The notes under the pieces were generated by a model that was given only the letters and a program-made list of their open reading frames with translations, searched no databases and was not told where the DNA came from. From NCBI GenBank assembly GCA_945861275.1, contig CAMATZ010000019.1, positions 27,177 to 91,176 on the forward strand: DNA of 64,000 bases. The letters run 5' to 3'. Made by a program: the position numbers and the translations under genes. Source of the stretch: Bordetella parapertussis (GTDB lineage: Bacteria; Pseudomonadota; Gammaproteobacteria; Burkholderiales; SG8-41). Below are positions 52,040 to 60,864 of this stretch, piece by piece (position 1 is the stretch's first letter; every line of letters begins with the position of its first letter).

Positions 52040-53044
52040 CTACTGTGGCGTGATATTCGCTGCTTTCACCACTTTCGCCCAGCGCGGGATTTCCTTGCTG
52101 ATGAATTCGGCAAACGGCTCGACACCGCTCGCCACCACAAAGTATCCCTGACCCGCCATGCGTTCCTTGACCTCCGGCGTGTTCAGCCCGGCCACCGCAT
52201 CCGCATTCAGTTTGGCAATGATCTCGCGCGACACCGCCGCGGGCGCGAACATGCCGAACCACGTCGCCGCTTCATAACCCGGCAGCCCTGACTCCGCTAT
52301 CGTCGGCACCTCCGGCAAGGTGGACACGCGTTGCGCGCTGGTCACCGCCAGCACGCGCAGGCGCCCGCTTCTGGCCTGCGACAACGACACCGGAATATTC
52401 GAGAACATCAGCATCACCTGTCCGCCCATCACGTCAACAATAGCGGGGCCTTCGCCTTTGTAGGGTACCAGCATCATGTCGATCTTCGCCATGATCTTGA
52501 ACAGCTCGGCCGCCAGATGGATGGTGGCGCCATGCGCCGCACCGAAGGTCAGTTGACCCGGCTTTGCTCTCGCGAGATTGATCAGATCACCAGCGGTTTT
52601 CACCGGCAACTGCGGATGCACCAGCAGCAGCATCGGCGACTTGGCGATCTCGGTAATGCCGACGAGATCGCGCGCGGTGTTGTAATTCACTTTGTAAATC
52701 GCCGGCACCACCGCGTGCGTGGTCTGCGAACCAACCAGCAGCGTGTAACCGTCAGGCGCTGCCTTCACCGCGGCTTCGGTGCCGATAATGCCGCTGGCGC
52801 CGGAGCGATTATCGATGATGAACGATTGCCCGGTGCGCTCCGATAGCCGCTGCGCAAGGATGCGTGCGGTGACATCGACGCCGCCGCCCGGTGGAAACGG
52901 CACCACCAGGCGCACCGGCTTAACGGGGTACTGCTGCGCAACCGCCGGCAACGCGAGCGCCGCTCCCATGGTTATCACACCCCATCGTGAAAATTTTATA
53001 AGTATTTGTTTTAAAACATTATTTTTCACTATTCGCACCCTCAC
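52040..53044 (-). CDS. Bug/TctC-family periplasmic solute receptor (10)
   Basis: A receptor of up to 334 residues; signal peptide ends at PAVAQ, then LVVPFPPGGGVDVTAR, NRSGASGIIGTEA, DGYTLL, VPYKGEGPAIVDVMGGQ. The start is GTG 53044, overlapping the stop of receptor 11 (GTGA); ATG further in, before AALALPAVAQ, would give too short a signal. Two receptors made from one message suggest paired or redundant ligand capture. Confidence 0.9.
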   Translation of the reverse strand: MRVRIVKNNVLKQILIKFSRWGVITMGAALALPAVAQQYPVKPVRLVVPFPPGGGVDVTARILAQRLSERTGQSFIIDNRSGASGIIGTEAAVKAAPDGYTLLVGSQTTHAVVPAIYKVNYNTARDLVGITEIAKSPMLLLVHPQLPVKTAGDLINLARAKPGQLTFGAAHGATIHLAAELFKIMAKIDMMLVPYKGEGPAIVDVMGGQVMLMFSNIPVSLSQARSGRLRVLAVTSAQRVSTLPEVPTIAESGLPGYEAATWFGMFAPAAVSREIIAKLNADAVAGLNTPEVKERMAGQGYFVVASGVEPFAEFISKEIPRWAKVVKAANITPQ

Positions 53045-54000
53045 TCTCCGGTTATACCTGCGGCTTTGACTACCTTACCCCACTTTGCGATTTCACTTTG
53101 GAAAAACCGCGCAAACTCTTCCGGCGTGTTGCGCACCGCATCGGCGCCGGCATTCACCAGCACGTCTTTCAAACGCGGCGCGGACAAACTTTCTTTCAGC
53201 GTGTTGTTCACTCGCATCACCAGTTCGCGCGAGGCGGCGCGCGGCAGGAACAGCGCGTTCCAGCCGGCCGCATCGTAACCTGCAACGCCGCTTTCGGCGA
53301 TGGTTGGAATCTGCGGAAAAATTGACGTGCGCGCGGCAGCGGTCACGCCCAGCGCGCGCAATCGCTGCGCTTTGATCATCGGCACCACGGCCGCGATCGG
53401 CGCGAAGGTCATCGACACGTGGCCCCCCATCACATCGGCCACCGCGGGTGCTGCGCCCTTGTACGGCACATGACTGATACCTGCGTTCGACAACATATTG
53501 AACATCACCAGCGCCAGATGATTGGAACTGCCCACACCCGCCGATCCTGAATTGAGCGCGCCGGGTGCCGATTTCGCCAGCGCCAGCAATTCCCTGATCG
53601 AACGCGCGGGCAGCGACGGATGCACCACCAGCAGGTTAGGCATGGTGACCACCAGACTCACCGGCGTCAAATCGCGCACCGGGTCGAACGGCAACTTCGG
53701 GAACAGTGCCGGACTGCTCGACAGCGCCGTAGTGCCGATCAACAGCGTGTAGCCATCCGGCGCTGCGCGCACCACCGCCTCCACCCCGATGTTGCCGCTG
53801 GCGCCGGGACGGTTGGAGACAATCACCGGCTGCTTCCACTGCTCGCTCATTTGTTGCGCCAGCGCGCGCGCCACCAGATCGACCGAACCACCTGCGGTAA
53901 ACGGCGCTATCAGGGTTACGGTTTTTTCGGGGAAGGTCTGTGCAACGGCGCTGCCCGCAAACCATGCCAGCGCAATACCCATTAACCCAAAGCCCCACAT
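53041..54000 (-). CDS. Bug/TctC-family periplasmic solute receptor (11)
   Basis: A 319-residue receptor: signal peptide to GSAVAQ, LIAPFTAGGSVDLVAR, NRPGASGNIGVEA, DGYTLL, VPYKGAAPAVADVMGGHVSM. It is followed by receptor 10 with overlapping codons and preceded by receptor 12 across a GTAGCGTGCGC palindrome at 54024-54081, which may separate their transcripts. Confidence 0.93.
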   Translation of the reverse strand: MWGFGLMGIALAWFAGSAVAQTFPEKTVTLIAPFTAGGSVDLVARALAQQMSEQWKQPVIVSNRPGASGNIGVEAVVRAAPDGYTLLIGTTALSSSPALFPKLPFDPVRDLTPVSLVVTMPNLLVVHPSLPARSIRELLALAKSAPGALNSGSAGVGSSNHLALVMFNMLSNAGISHVPYKGAAPAVADVMGGHVSMTFAPIAAVVPMIKAQRLRALGVTAAARTSIFPQIPTIAESGVAGYDAAGWNALFLPRAASRELVMRVNNTLKESLSAPRLKDVLVNAGADAVRNTPEEFARFFQSEIAKWGKVVKAAGITGE

Positions 54001-54023
54001 CTCAAACCCCTTTGACGACGCGA

Positions 54024-54081
54024 GTAGCGTGCGCTGTGCGCACGATCATTTGCAATTTTTCGTGCGCACAGCGCACGCTAC
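54024..54081. repeat. Inverted repeat GTAGCGTGCGCTGTGCGC, copy 2
   Basis: The arms are GTAGCGTGCGCTGTGCGCAC and its exact complement GTGCGCACAGCGCACGCTAC around an AT-rich loop. They are the same arms as at 3473-3548 but with a different loop. It sits between receptors 11 and 12. Confidence 0.8.
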
Positions 54082-54092
54082 ATGCCGCCGGC

Positions 54093-55094
54093 TCATTTCC
54101 CGCCACGTGTCACCAGTCCCAGTTCGCCCAGCATGGTCGTAAGCAATCCAAATTCGGCGTCGAGCCGCCGCCGCGTTTCCGCGGAAGCGGTAAACCCGTC
54201 TGCCCAGCCGTTGTCTGCAAGTTCCCTGCGCCATTCATCCGATTTGGCAATGCGCGCGAACGCCTGATCCCAGAATGCAATCTGCGCGGCAGTGAGTCCC
54301 CTGGGCGCGATGAAACCGCGCCACGCATAATACTCGGCATCAATGCCCTGCTCGCGCAACGTCGGCACGTTTTCAAAACCACTGTCCTGCCGCTGCGCCG
54401 CGCTCACGCCCAGCGCGCGCGCCTTGCCCGCGCGCATGTGCTGCAACGCGCCGCCCTGGGTGCCCACCCACACATCGACATGGCCGCCCAGCGCCGCTGT
54501 CATGCCCGCGCCGCCGGAGGCGAAGATCACCGTCTTGATCAACTTCGGATCTATGCCAGCGCTTTTTGCCAGCATGCCGATCACGATATGATTTTGATTG
54601 CCGGGCGCGGTGGCAAATCCGAAAGACAGCGATGCCGGATCTTTTTTCAGCCGCGCGACGACCTCTCTGGCCGAGACCAGCGGCGACTCGGCGCGGGTCC
54701 ACACCGCGATGTACTCACGCATCAGGATATTCAGCGGCGTCAGTTCACGGTAACTCAGCTTGCTCACGCCGACGATTTCGTTGGTGAGCAGGCCGGTACT
54801 CAGCGTACACAGGTAGTGCGCGTCTTTTTCGTGCTGCGCCAGATACGTATAGGCGATGCTGCCGCCGCCGCCCGGCTTGTTGACTACGCTGATGCTCGAC
54901 AGCCCGAGCAGGTTTTGCAGCAACCGCTGCGGCACGCGCGCAGCGCGATCACCGGCGCCGCCCGCGCCGGAATTCACGACGATTTCAATGTTCTTCGATG
55001 GTTTCCAATCCTGTGCAGCGGCTGTCAATGCAAACGCCGCGAACACGCAGTGGCCTGCCCACGCCAGTAAACCAGTGCGCGCAGTACGGATCAT
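54093..55094 (-). CDS. Divergent Bug/TctC-type receptor (12)
   Basis: A 333-residue protein more like classical TctC than the other receptors. After the signal peptide (to LTAAAQ) it has NIEIVVNSGAGGAGDRAAR in place of VPFPPGG, NKPGGGGSIAYTYLAQHEKD and IFASGGAGMTAALGGHVDVW. The C-terminus lacks the KxAGI ending. ATG 55094 is chosen since the signal peptide begins there. It starts seven bases after the CocE-type hydrolase gene. Confidence 0.88.
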   Translation of the reverse strand: MIRTARTGLLAWAGHCVFAAFALTAAAQDWKPSKNIEIVVNSGAGGAGDRAARVPQRLLQNLLGLSSISVVNKPGGGGSIAYTYLAQHEKDAHYLCTLSTGLLTNEIVGVSKLSYRELTPLNILMREYIAVWTRAESPLVSAREVVARLKKDPASLSFGFATAPGNQNHIVIGMLAKSAGIDPKLIKTVIFASGGAGMTAALGGHVDVWVGTQGGALQHMRAGKARALGVSAAQRQDSGFENVPTLREQGIDAEYYAWRGFIAPRGLTAAQIAFWDQAFARIAKSDEWRRELADNGWADGFTASAETRRRLDAEFGLLTTMLGELGLVTRGGK

Positions 55095-55101
55095 TCTGCT
55101 C

Positions 55102-56778
55102 TTACTTCGGCGGAATAATCGGCAGCAGCAGATAAGACGGCTTGTCGCCACCGGAATGAATGGTGCTGACACCGCCCTGATTGTAGTCCGCGGGAAAATG
55201 CGTGAAATGCTGCGTGCCTACGCCGTCGGCCGGCGAAATATCCAGACGCAGCTTGTGCCCCTGTTTAAACACCATACTGGTAGCGATGATCTCCACCTGA
55301 CACTCGACTGGCTCACTGGCTTTCAGCGGCAGGCGCTCGTCATGCGCATGATACGGACGGAACGGCAGCGATTTCGCCGCATCGAGCTTGCGGTGCGAGG
55401 CACGCAGCCAGCCCTTGGTCACGCATTGCAGCGGCTCACCCATCTGCCCCATCTCCATCACATCGTTGCCCGATGCATCGATATTGCGCAGGGTGGCGAA
55501 GATGTCCATGTCTTCCTTGGTGCTCGACACCCACAGGTTGAGCACGATATGGCCGGTGACTTCGGTGTCCTGCGTCATCGGCGGTGTTTCAAACGACACA
55601 CCGCGTGGTATTTTGCCCGGACGCGAGGGCGCGGCTGCGCCATAACTCGCGCGCGCAACCGTATCCGGCGGCTGCGTCACCAATTCGCCTTCCACCGCTT
55701 TCGGATCCGCGCTGGGTTCGCGGTCGATGCGCAGGTACATTTTCGTCCACTGCGTGCGCGGAATCGGCCAACCGTCCTCGTGCCGGAACTTTGATCGTTC
55801 AGTGCCGCCCGTGCGAATTTCGAGTTTCACCGGCGGTTCGTCCATGAAACCGGTATCGATGTCCTTCAGCCAATGATCCAGAAAGCGCAACTGGTCGATG
55901 CGCCCTTCTTCGGAGTAAAACGCGTGAAAATGCGTTCCGCTGTGGATACGCAATTTCTTGTGTTTGGACTTCGTGCACAGCCATGCCTCGGTGTTGCCGC
56001 GCAAATGCATGCCAAAACCGCTCCAGTTGCCCGCGCTCATCATCGGCACTTCGATCTTGTCCCAGCGCGCGCTGGCCATGCGCCAATACTCGGAATCGAG
56101 GTCATTCCTCATCATGTGCCACAACAGATTGTTATCGAATGCGTCGGGATTGCAGGTGCGTGGCTGATCGAGCAGATTCCAGGCGGTATTGCGGTTGTGC
56201 CAGCTGGTGATGAAACCAAAGGCAAAGATACCGCCGTGATAAGCCTGATCACGATACTGATCGGCGCGCCCTTCCCACGGAATGATCGCTTTTAATGAGG
56301 GCGGTTGCAGGCCGGCGACTTTCCATTGAAACGCCGCCAGATACGAAATGCCACAGGTGCCGACATTACCGCTGCACCACGTTTGCTTCGCTACCCATTC
56401 GATGCAGTCGTAGGCATCCAGCGACTCCTGATACGAACTCGGCTCAGACTTGCCCGGCGATTTTCCGGTGCCGCGCGTATCCACACGCAGCATCGCATAG
56501 CCGCGCGGGCACCACCACTCCGGATTGACCGTTTCCCAGTTCATATAAGGGTTGGGTTTTTCTTCGAGATCGGGCGGCGGCACCCACAGCTTGTCCTTCA
56601 TGTATGGGCCAAGGCTCATGATCACCGGAAATTTTTCGCTGCTGCTTTCATTTTTGCTCTGCGGACGGAAAATATCCGCGCACACGCGCGTGCCGTCGCG
56701 CAGCGGTATCCACACGTCTTTCTCGACGATCATTGTGTAATCCTGGGGCTGCGACATCGTGCCTTTGGCGAGTGCCAT
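55102..56778 (-). CDS. CocE/NonD-type hydrolase (X-Pro dipeptidyl-peptidase S15 family)
   Basis: A 558-residue serine hydrolase. The N-terminal alpha/beta domain has VWIPLRDGTRVCADIFRP, RVDTRGTGKSPGK and the nucleophile in GNVGTCGISYLAAFQW; the C-terminal jelly-roll domain includes TEVTGHIVLNLWVSSTKEDM and GHKLRLDISPADG. Family members cleave esters, amides and acyl prolines; no signal peptide is seen, so it is cytoplasmic. It lies between the class II aldolase and receptor 12 genes in the same direction. Confidence 0.9.
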   Translation of the reverse strand: MALAKGTMSQPQDYTMIVEKDVWIPLRDGTRVCADIFRPQSKNESSSEKFPVIMSLGPYMKDKLWVPPPDLEEKPNPYMNWETVNPEWWCPRGYAMLRVDTRGTGKSPGKSEPSSYQESLDAYDCIEWVAKQTWCSGNVGTCGISYLAAFQWKVAGLQPPSLKAIIPWEGRADQYRDQAYHGGIFAFGFITSWHNRNTAWNLLDQPRTCNPDAFDNNLLWHMMRNDLDSEYWRMASARWDKIEVPMMSAGNWSGFGMHLRGNTEAWLCTKSKHKKLRIHSGTHFHAFYSEEGRIDQLRFLDHWLKDIDTGFMDEPPVKLEIRTGGTERSKFRHEDGWPIPRTQWTKMYLRIDREPSADPKAVEGELVTQPPDTVARASYGAAAPSRPGKIPRGVSFETPPMTQDTEVTGHIVLNLWVSSTKEDMDIFATLRNIDASGNDVMEMGQMGEPLQCVTKGWLRASHRKLDAAKSLPFRPYHAHDERLPLKASEPVECQVEIIATSMVFKQGHKLRLDISPADGVGTQHFTHFPADYNQGGVSTIHSGGDKPSYLLLPIIPPK

Positions 56779-56799
56779 AGTTACTTTTCCCTGTTGAAT

Positions 56800-57564
56800 T
56801 TAAGTTTTGTAGGAAGGGTCGGTCTTGTCGAGCATGCGTATCAACGCGCGCCATTCGCCTTTGCGCTCCTGATAACCGGGGCGATCGAAACTACGCGCAA
56901 CGCTTTCGGCAGTCTCCTGCGATGGAATAATCAGCTTGGCGCCACCCGCCATAGCAGCTACCTGTGCCTGACACGCGCGTTCGAGGTAATACATGTAATC
57001 CAGTGCCTCGCGCACGCTCTTGCCACAGGACAAAAGGCCGTGATTGTGCAGGATCAGCGTCATCTTGCTGCCCATATCGGCAACCAACCGCTCGCGCTCG
57101 TCCAGATTCAGCGCAGCGCCCTCGTACTTGTGATAACCCACGTTGCCGGTAAGCCGCATGGCGTGCTGCGATAGCGGCAACAAGCCTTGTTCCTGCGCGG
57201 ACACGCCAATGCCCGCAGCCGTGTGCGTGTGCATCACGCACATCACCTCGGGACGCGCCGCGTGGATGGCGCTGTGTATCACAAAGCCCGCTTGATTAAA
57301 GCCCAACCCTGTAGGGTCATCCACGATCTCTCCATCGAGCGTGATCTTGACCAGATTCGAGGCCTTGACCTCGTCCCACATCAGGCCAAACGCGTTAAGC
57401 AGAAAGTGGTGCTCCGGCCCCGGCACGCGGGCCGAGATGTGGGTGTAAATCAAATCAGTCATGCGAAAATACGCGGCAAAGCGATAACACGCCGCGAGAT
57501 TGACACGTATCTCCCATTCTTCGGCGCTCACGCGCTCGCGCAGGGATTTTTCGGGGGAATTCAC
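56800..57564 (-). CDS. Class II aldolase/adducin family protein
   Basis: A 254-residue zinc lyase-type protein: LAACYRFAAYFRMTDLIYTH (start domain), the metal histidines in VMCVMHTHTAAGIG and LILHNHGLLSCG, and ACQAQVAAMAGG. Relatives are fuculose-phosphate aldolase, decarboxylases and the 4-hydroxy-dihydro-ring-type dehydratases. AGGAG lies eight bases before GTG 57564; a longer in-frame start at 57741 runs through repeat DNA. It is followed by the CocE-type gene after 21 bases. Confidence 0.88.
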   Translation of the reverse strand: MNSPEKSLRERVSAEEWEIRVNLAACYRFAAYFRMTDLIYTHISARVPGPEHHFLLNAFGLMWDEVKASNLVKITLDGEIVDDPTGLGFNQAGFVIHSAIHAARPEVMCVMHTHTAAGIGVSAQEQGLLPLSQHAMRLTGNVGYHKYEGAALNLDERERLVADMGSKMTLILHNHGLLSCGKSVREALDYMYYLERACQAQVAAMAGGAKLIIPSQETAESVARSFDRPGYQERKGEWRALIRMLDKTDPSYKT

Positions 57565-57621
57565 TAAAAGGCTCCTGTTATTTCGATCTGCAATTTCACA
57601 AACTAAAATCTCAACCAGTAC

Positions 57622-57729
57622 TGTCGTTTCCGCGCAGGCGGGAACCCATAACACAGCGCCATAAGAAACGACGTATGGGTTCCCGCCGCAGCCTGCCCTC
57701 GAATGCTTTTGTCGGGGGCGGGAACGACA
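57622..57729. repeat. TGTCGTTTCC..GGAACGACA inverted repeat
   Basis: TGTCGTTTCCGC and GCGGGAACGACA form imperfect outer arms; inside, GGCGGGAACCCATA pairs with TATGGGTTCCCGCC. It lies between the aldolase and esterase genes and belongs to the dispersed REP-like class. Confidence 0.65.
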
Positions 57730-57737
57730 CGGTGGTG

Positions 57738-58919
57738 TCATATCCCTTTTACATTACCACCCAGCTTCTCGGCAACCCAATCCGTCATGTAATCCACCAC
57801 CAGCGGCCCGTTGTCCGCGCCGCAGTGCTCGGCGCCGCCATCCGCCAGACGGCAAATCTTCAATTCCCGATCCGGACTGTTGACGGCCGCTGCATACGTG
57901 CGTTCGGCATGCCATAGCGGCACCTGACGGTCATTCTCTCCATGCACGATGAGCAGCGGGCAGGTAATCTTGTCCGCCACGCCTTCGAGCGTCATCTGCT
58001 TCACAATCTTCAACGTGTCCTCGATTTTGTCACAACCGAATACCCAATTCACGTGCTCGGCGTAACCCGGCACAGACGGCTCGCCGCGCCCGCCGATGCG
58101 CTCAGTCACACAAGTGTGGTAATCGTAGATGGCGCCCCACGCCACCGCACAGGCGAAGCGCTTTTCAAATGCCGCCGCGCGCGGCGCATAGTAGCCGCCG
58201 AGCGACAACGCCATGATGCCGATGCGCTTGGGATCAACATCCGCGCGCGTTTCGAGATAATCGATGCTGGCGCCGGCAGGCTTTTCGGTGTCCGGACCGC
58301 TGGGCAGTCCCAGCAAGCGCAAAGCCGCGCCCACACCCGGATGATCAACGATCAGCAATGAAATCCCGCGCCGCCGGAATTCGTCGCCCACTGCTGCATA
58401 GATGATTTCCTTGGTGACATCGAGCCCGTCAAAATGCACCACGCACGGCGCGCGCCCCGGCACTGGCGCTTTCATAAAATACGCCGGCAACTTGTGTTTA
58501 CCCCTGTGATCGTTATAGGGCACCTCGACAAACTCCACCGGCTCCTTGCGGCAGATGAGTCCGCGCTTGTAGATGTCGATGCCGCGCTTATAGGCGTCAA
58601 GACGTCGCGGATCCTTGTGGCTGGGCATGCGTTCCGCTAGCAGGTAGTAAAGTCCGGCGCGCAGATATTTGCGCCCCGCTGACAGCGGATGACCGGCGGC
58701 TTCGTCCGCCTCGCCCAGCCGTTGCACGCGCTCGGCCACTTTCATCCAGCTTTCGAACCACGCGCGCTGCTGCGTGGGATCACCCAGCAAAGCCTTCACC
58801 CCCGCGACTTCTTTCAGCGGCCGGCACGCTTCGTCGATTTCGGAAATCTGCGCGCCACGGTTCAGCGCTGACATCACCGCGAGACTCCAGGTGTAGTTAT
58901 TGGGGAAATATTCGAACAT
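57738..58919 (-). CDS. Alpha/beta hydrolase, dienelactone-hydrolase/pseudooxynicotine-hydrolase-like
   Basis: A 393-residue protein with a helical cap (about 1-150) and a hydrolase core. The nucleophile Ser is in IGIMALSLGGYYAPRAA, the Asp in LLIVHGENDRQVP and the His in DGGAEHCGADN. It resembles the C-C hydrolase type that includes 2,6-dihydroxypseudooxynicotine hydrolase and the FrsA-like esterases. It is first in a long leftward run that ends at 50857. A 1,3-diketone or ester substrate is a reasonable guess. Confidence 0.87.
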   Translation of the reverse strand: MFEYFPNNYTWSLAVMSALNRGAQISEIDEACRPLKEVAGVKALLGDPTQQRAWFESWMKVAERVQRLGEADEAAGHPLSAGRKYLRAGLYYLLAERMPSHKDPRRLDAYKRGIDIYKRGLICRKEPVEFVEVPYNDHRGKHKLPAYFMKAPVPGRAPCVVHFDGLDVTKEIIYAAVGDEFRRRGISLLIVDHPGVGAALRLLGLPSGPDTEKPAGASIDYLETRADVDPKRIGIMALSLGGYYAPRAAAFEKRFACAVAWGAIYDYHTCVTERIGGRGEPSVPGYAEHVNWVFGCDKIEDTLKIVKQMTLEGVADKITCPLLIVHGENDRQVPLWHAERTYAAAVNSPDRELKICRLADGGAEHCGADNGPLVVDYMTDWVAEKLGGNVKGI

Positions 58920-58965
58920 ACGGATTCCTTTTGTTCAGCGGCGCCGGGATTCGTTCCCGTCACCT

Positions 58966-59157
58966 TTAAGCATCTGTTGACTTGGCGTGCACGCAGGCAT
59001 CCACGCTACCGCCCGCCGCCAGCCGGCACACGCCCATGTGTACCGAGCAGATGCCGCGGTCGATCAGCGCCGCGCGCTGGTAGCCGTGCGGCAGCGCGAA
59101 CATTGCGTCGTCCAGTTTACCCACGTGAAATTGCACGCAGCCCCCTGTCTGTTGCAA
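58966..59157 (-). pseudogene. 5' remnant of a cupin-domain gene
   Basis: A 63-residue frame reading VGKLDDAMFALPHGYQRAAL, IDRGICSVHMGVCRLAAGG and SVDACVHA before ending KSTDA. This looks like the N-terminal strand region of a bicupin, cut just where the first metal-binding HxH would follow. No metal motif remains, so it is probably inactive. Confidence 0.45.
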
Positions 59158-59230
59158 AGATTATTGCACGGGGTGGCCTGCGAGGGACTTGCGCATCTGA
59201 TGCGGCCGCGCAGGAAACGAATGCTGCGTC

Positions 59231-59662
59231 TTACGCCAGCACTTGTGACACTTGCTCCTGACGCAGGATTTCGTAGACAAAGGATTCCAGCTCCGGCCCC
59301 ATCGCGTCGCGCACTGAAATCATGCCGATGGGGCGGCCGTCTTCCACCACCGGCACGTGGCGAAAGCGTCCCTGGTGCATCATCTCAAGGGCCGAGTTGA
59401 ACGAGGCATTGGGACTGACGGTGCGCGGGTTGCTCGTCATCACTTCGGCCAGCGTGGTGGTGCTCGCATCACGGCCCTCGGCCACCACGCGATTCAGCGC
59501 ATCCCGTTCGGTGAAGATGCCGGCGAGGCCGTCATGCTCGACCACCATAATCGCACCGATGCGCCGCGCCTTCATCAGCTGAGCGGCTTGCTGCACGAAC
59601 ATGCCTGCTGGTGCTGTGACCGGCTGCTGATTTTTAATAACATCGCGTATCGTGCGTTCCAT
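59231..59662 (-). CDS. CBS-domain pair protein
   Basis: A 143-residue protein made of two CBS domains: TIRDVIKNQQPVTAPAGMFV to GIFTERDALNRV, and LAEVMTSNPRTVSPNASFNS to PIGMISVRDAMG. Such stand-alone pairs bind adenine nucleotides and regulate partners. ATG 59662 opens the first CBS domain directly; earlier in-frame Met codons would add a Cys-rich, unrelated stretch. No partner is obvious nearby. Confidence 0.88.
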   Translation of the reverse strand: MERTIRDVIKNQQPVTAPAGMFVQQAAQLMKARRIGAIMVVEHDGLAGIFTERDALNRVVAEGRDASTTTLAEVMTSNPRTVSPNASFNSALEMMHQGRFRHVPVVEDGRPIGMISVRDAMGPELESFVYEILRQEQVSQVLA

Positions 59663-59818
59663 GGTGATGCGTCTCCGTTTGGGGCATTCAATGATAATTT
59701 TGCACTGCGAGTTCATGGTACGCCCGCACCCCATGCGGGTCAAACAAAAGGTTTTGCACATACGCGTGAGCGTTTATCATGCGTCATTGATGCACCATAA
59801 CTGGCCTTGGATTCCATT

Positions 59819-60802
59819 ATGAAAAACCATGTAAGCATTTGTTTTTATTTATTTATTTTCACGGGTACGGCGTCGATGCCGAGCGTCGCGCAACGCACCG
59901 GTGGTGAGCCCGGCTATCCCTCAAGGCCGATACGCTTCATCGTGCCGCAAGCCACCGGCGGCAGCAACGACATGATGGCGCGCTTCATGGGACATCATTT
60001 ATCCGAGCGTCTCGGTAAACAAGTCATCGTCGACAACCGCGCCGGTGCGGATGGCATTATCGGCACCGAAATCGCCGCGCGCTCAACGCCCGATGGTCAT
60101 ACCTGGCTGATGGCCTCGGGCGCGTACGCCATGAATCCCGCATTGCGCAAAGTGCCGTACGATCCGGTGACCACGTTTGCGTGGATCGCGATGCTTGGCA
60201 GCGGCCCGTCCGTGCTCACCGCCAACCCATCGTTCCCGGTGAATTCGGTGAAAGACATCATCGCGCTGGGCAAAGCGAAACCCGGCTATATCAATATGGC
60301 TTCGGCAGGGGGATTTCAGCATTTTGTTTCCGAGCTGTTTCGCAGCATGGCCGGCATCGAAATGGCGATATTGCTCTACAAAGGGGGCTTCCCGGCGATG
60401 ATCGATGTGATGAGCGGACAAGCGCACATACAGGTGGGGTCGCTGGTCACTTCGCACACGCATATCCGCTCCGGCAAGTTAAAGGCACTCGCCAGCGGTG
60501 GCGCCCGGCGCACGCCGTTATTGCCCGATCTGCCAACCATTTCCGAATCCGGCTTGCCGGGCTACGAATCGTCCAACTACTGGGCCATTGCCGCGCCAGC
60601 GGGTACACCGCCCGCGATTATCAACCGCCTGAGCGCCGAGATCGGCGCCATAATCAAACTGCCCGAAACCCAAAAGCGCTTCACCGCCGAGGGCGCTGAA
60701 ACCGATTTCAAACCAGCCGCCGAAATCGATAAAATCATCAAGGCGGAACTCATCAAATGGGCGCGCGTCGCCAAAGACGCCCGCATGGCCAGCGATAAAT
60801 AA
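59819..60802 (+). CDS. Bug/TctC-family periplasmic solute receptor (13)
   Basis: A 327-residue receptor; very hydrophobic AT-rich signal (NHVSICFYLFIFTGTAS), then FIVPQATGGSNDMMAR (QAT variant loop), NRAGADGIIGTEI, DGHTWL and LLYKGGFPAMIDVMSGQAHI. ATG 59819 is used; an upstream TTG at 59807 is less likely. It is a monocistronic unit convergent with fnr. Confidence 0.92.
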   Translation: MKNHVSICFYLFIFTGTASMPSVAQRTGGEPGYPSRPIRFIVPQATGGSNDMMARFMGHHLSERLGKQVIVDNRAGADGIIGTEIAARSTPDGHTWLMASGAYAMNPALRKVPYDPVTTFAWIAMLGSGPSVLTANPSFPVNSVKDIIALGKAKPGYINMASAGGFQHFVSELFRSMAGIEMAILLYKGGFPAMIDVMSGQAHIQVGSLVTSHTHIRSGKLKALASGGARRTPLLPDLPTISESGLPGYESSNYWAIAAPAGTPPAIINRLSAEIGAIIKLPETQKRFTAEGAETDFKPAAEIDKIIKAELIKWARVAKDARMASDK

Positions 60803-60864
60803 TTCGGTTGCCTGCCTACAGCGGGCCGGTGAACGACGTCATCGAAATGGAATAGTGCGACGGA

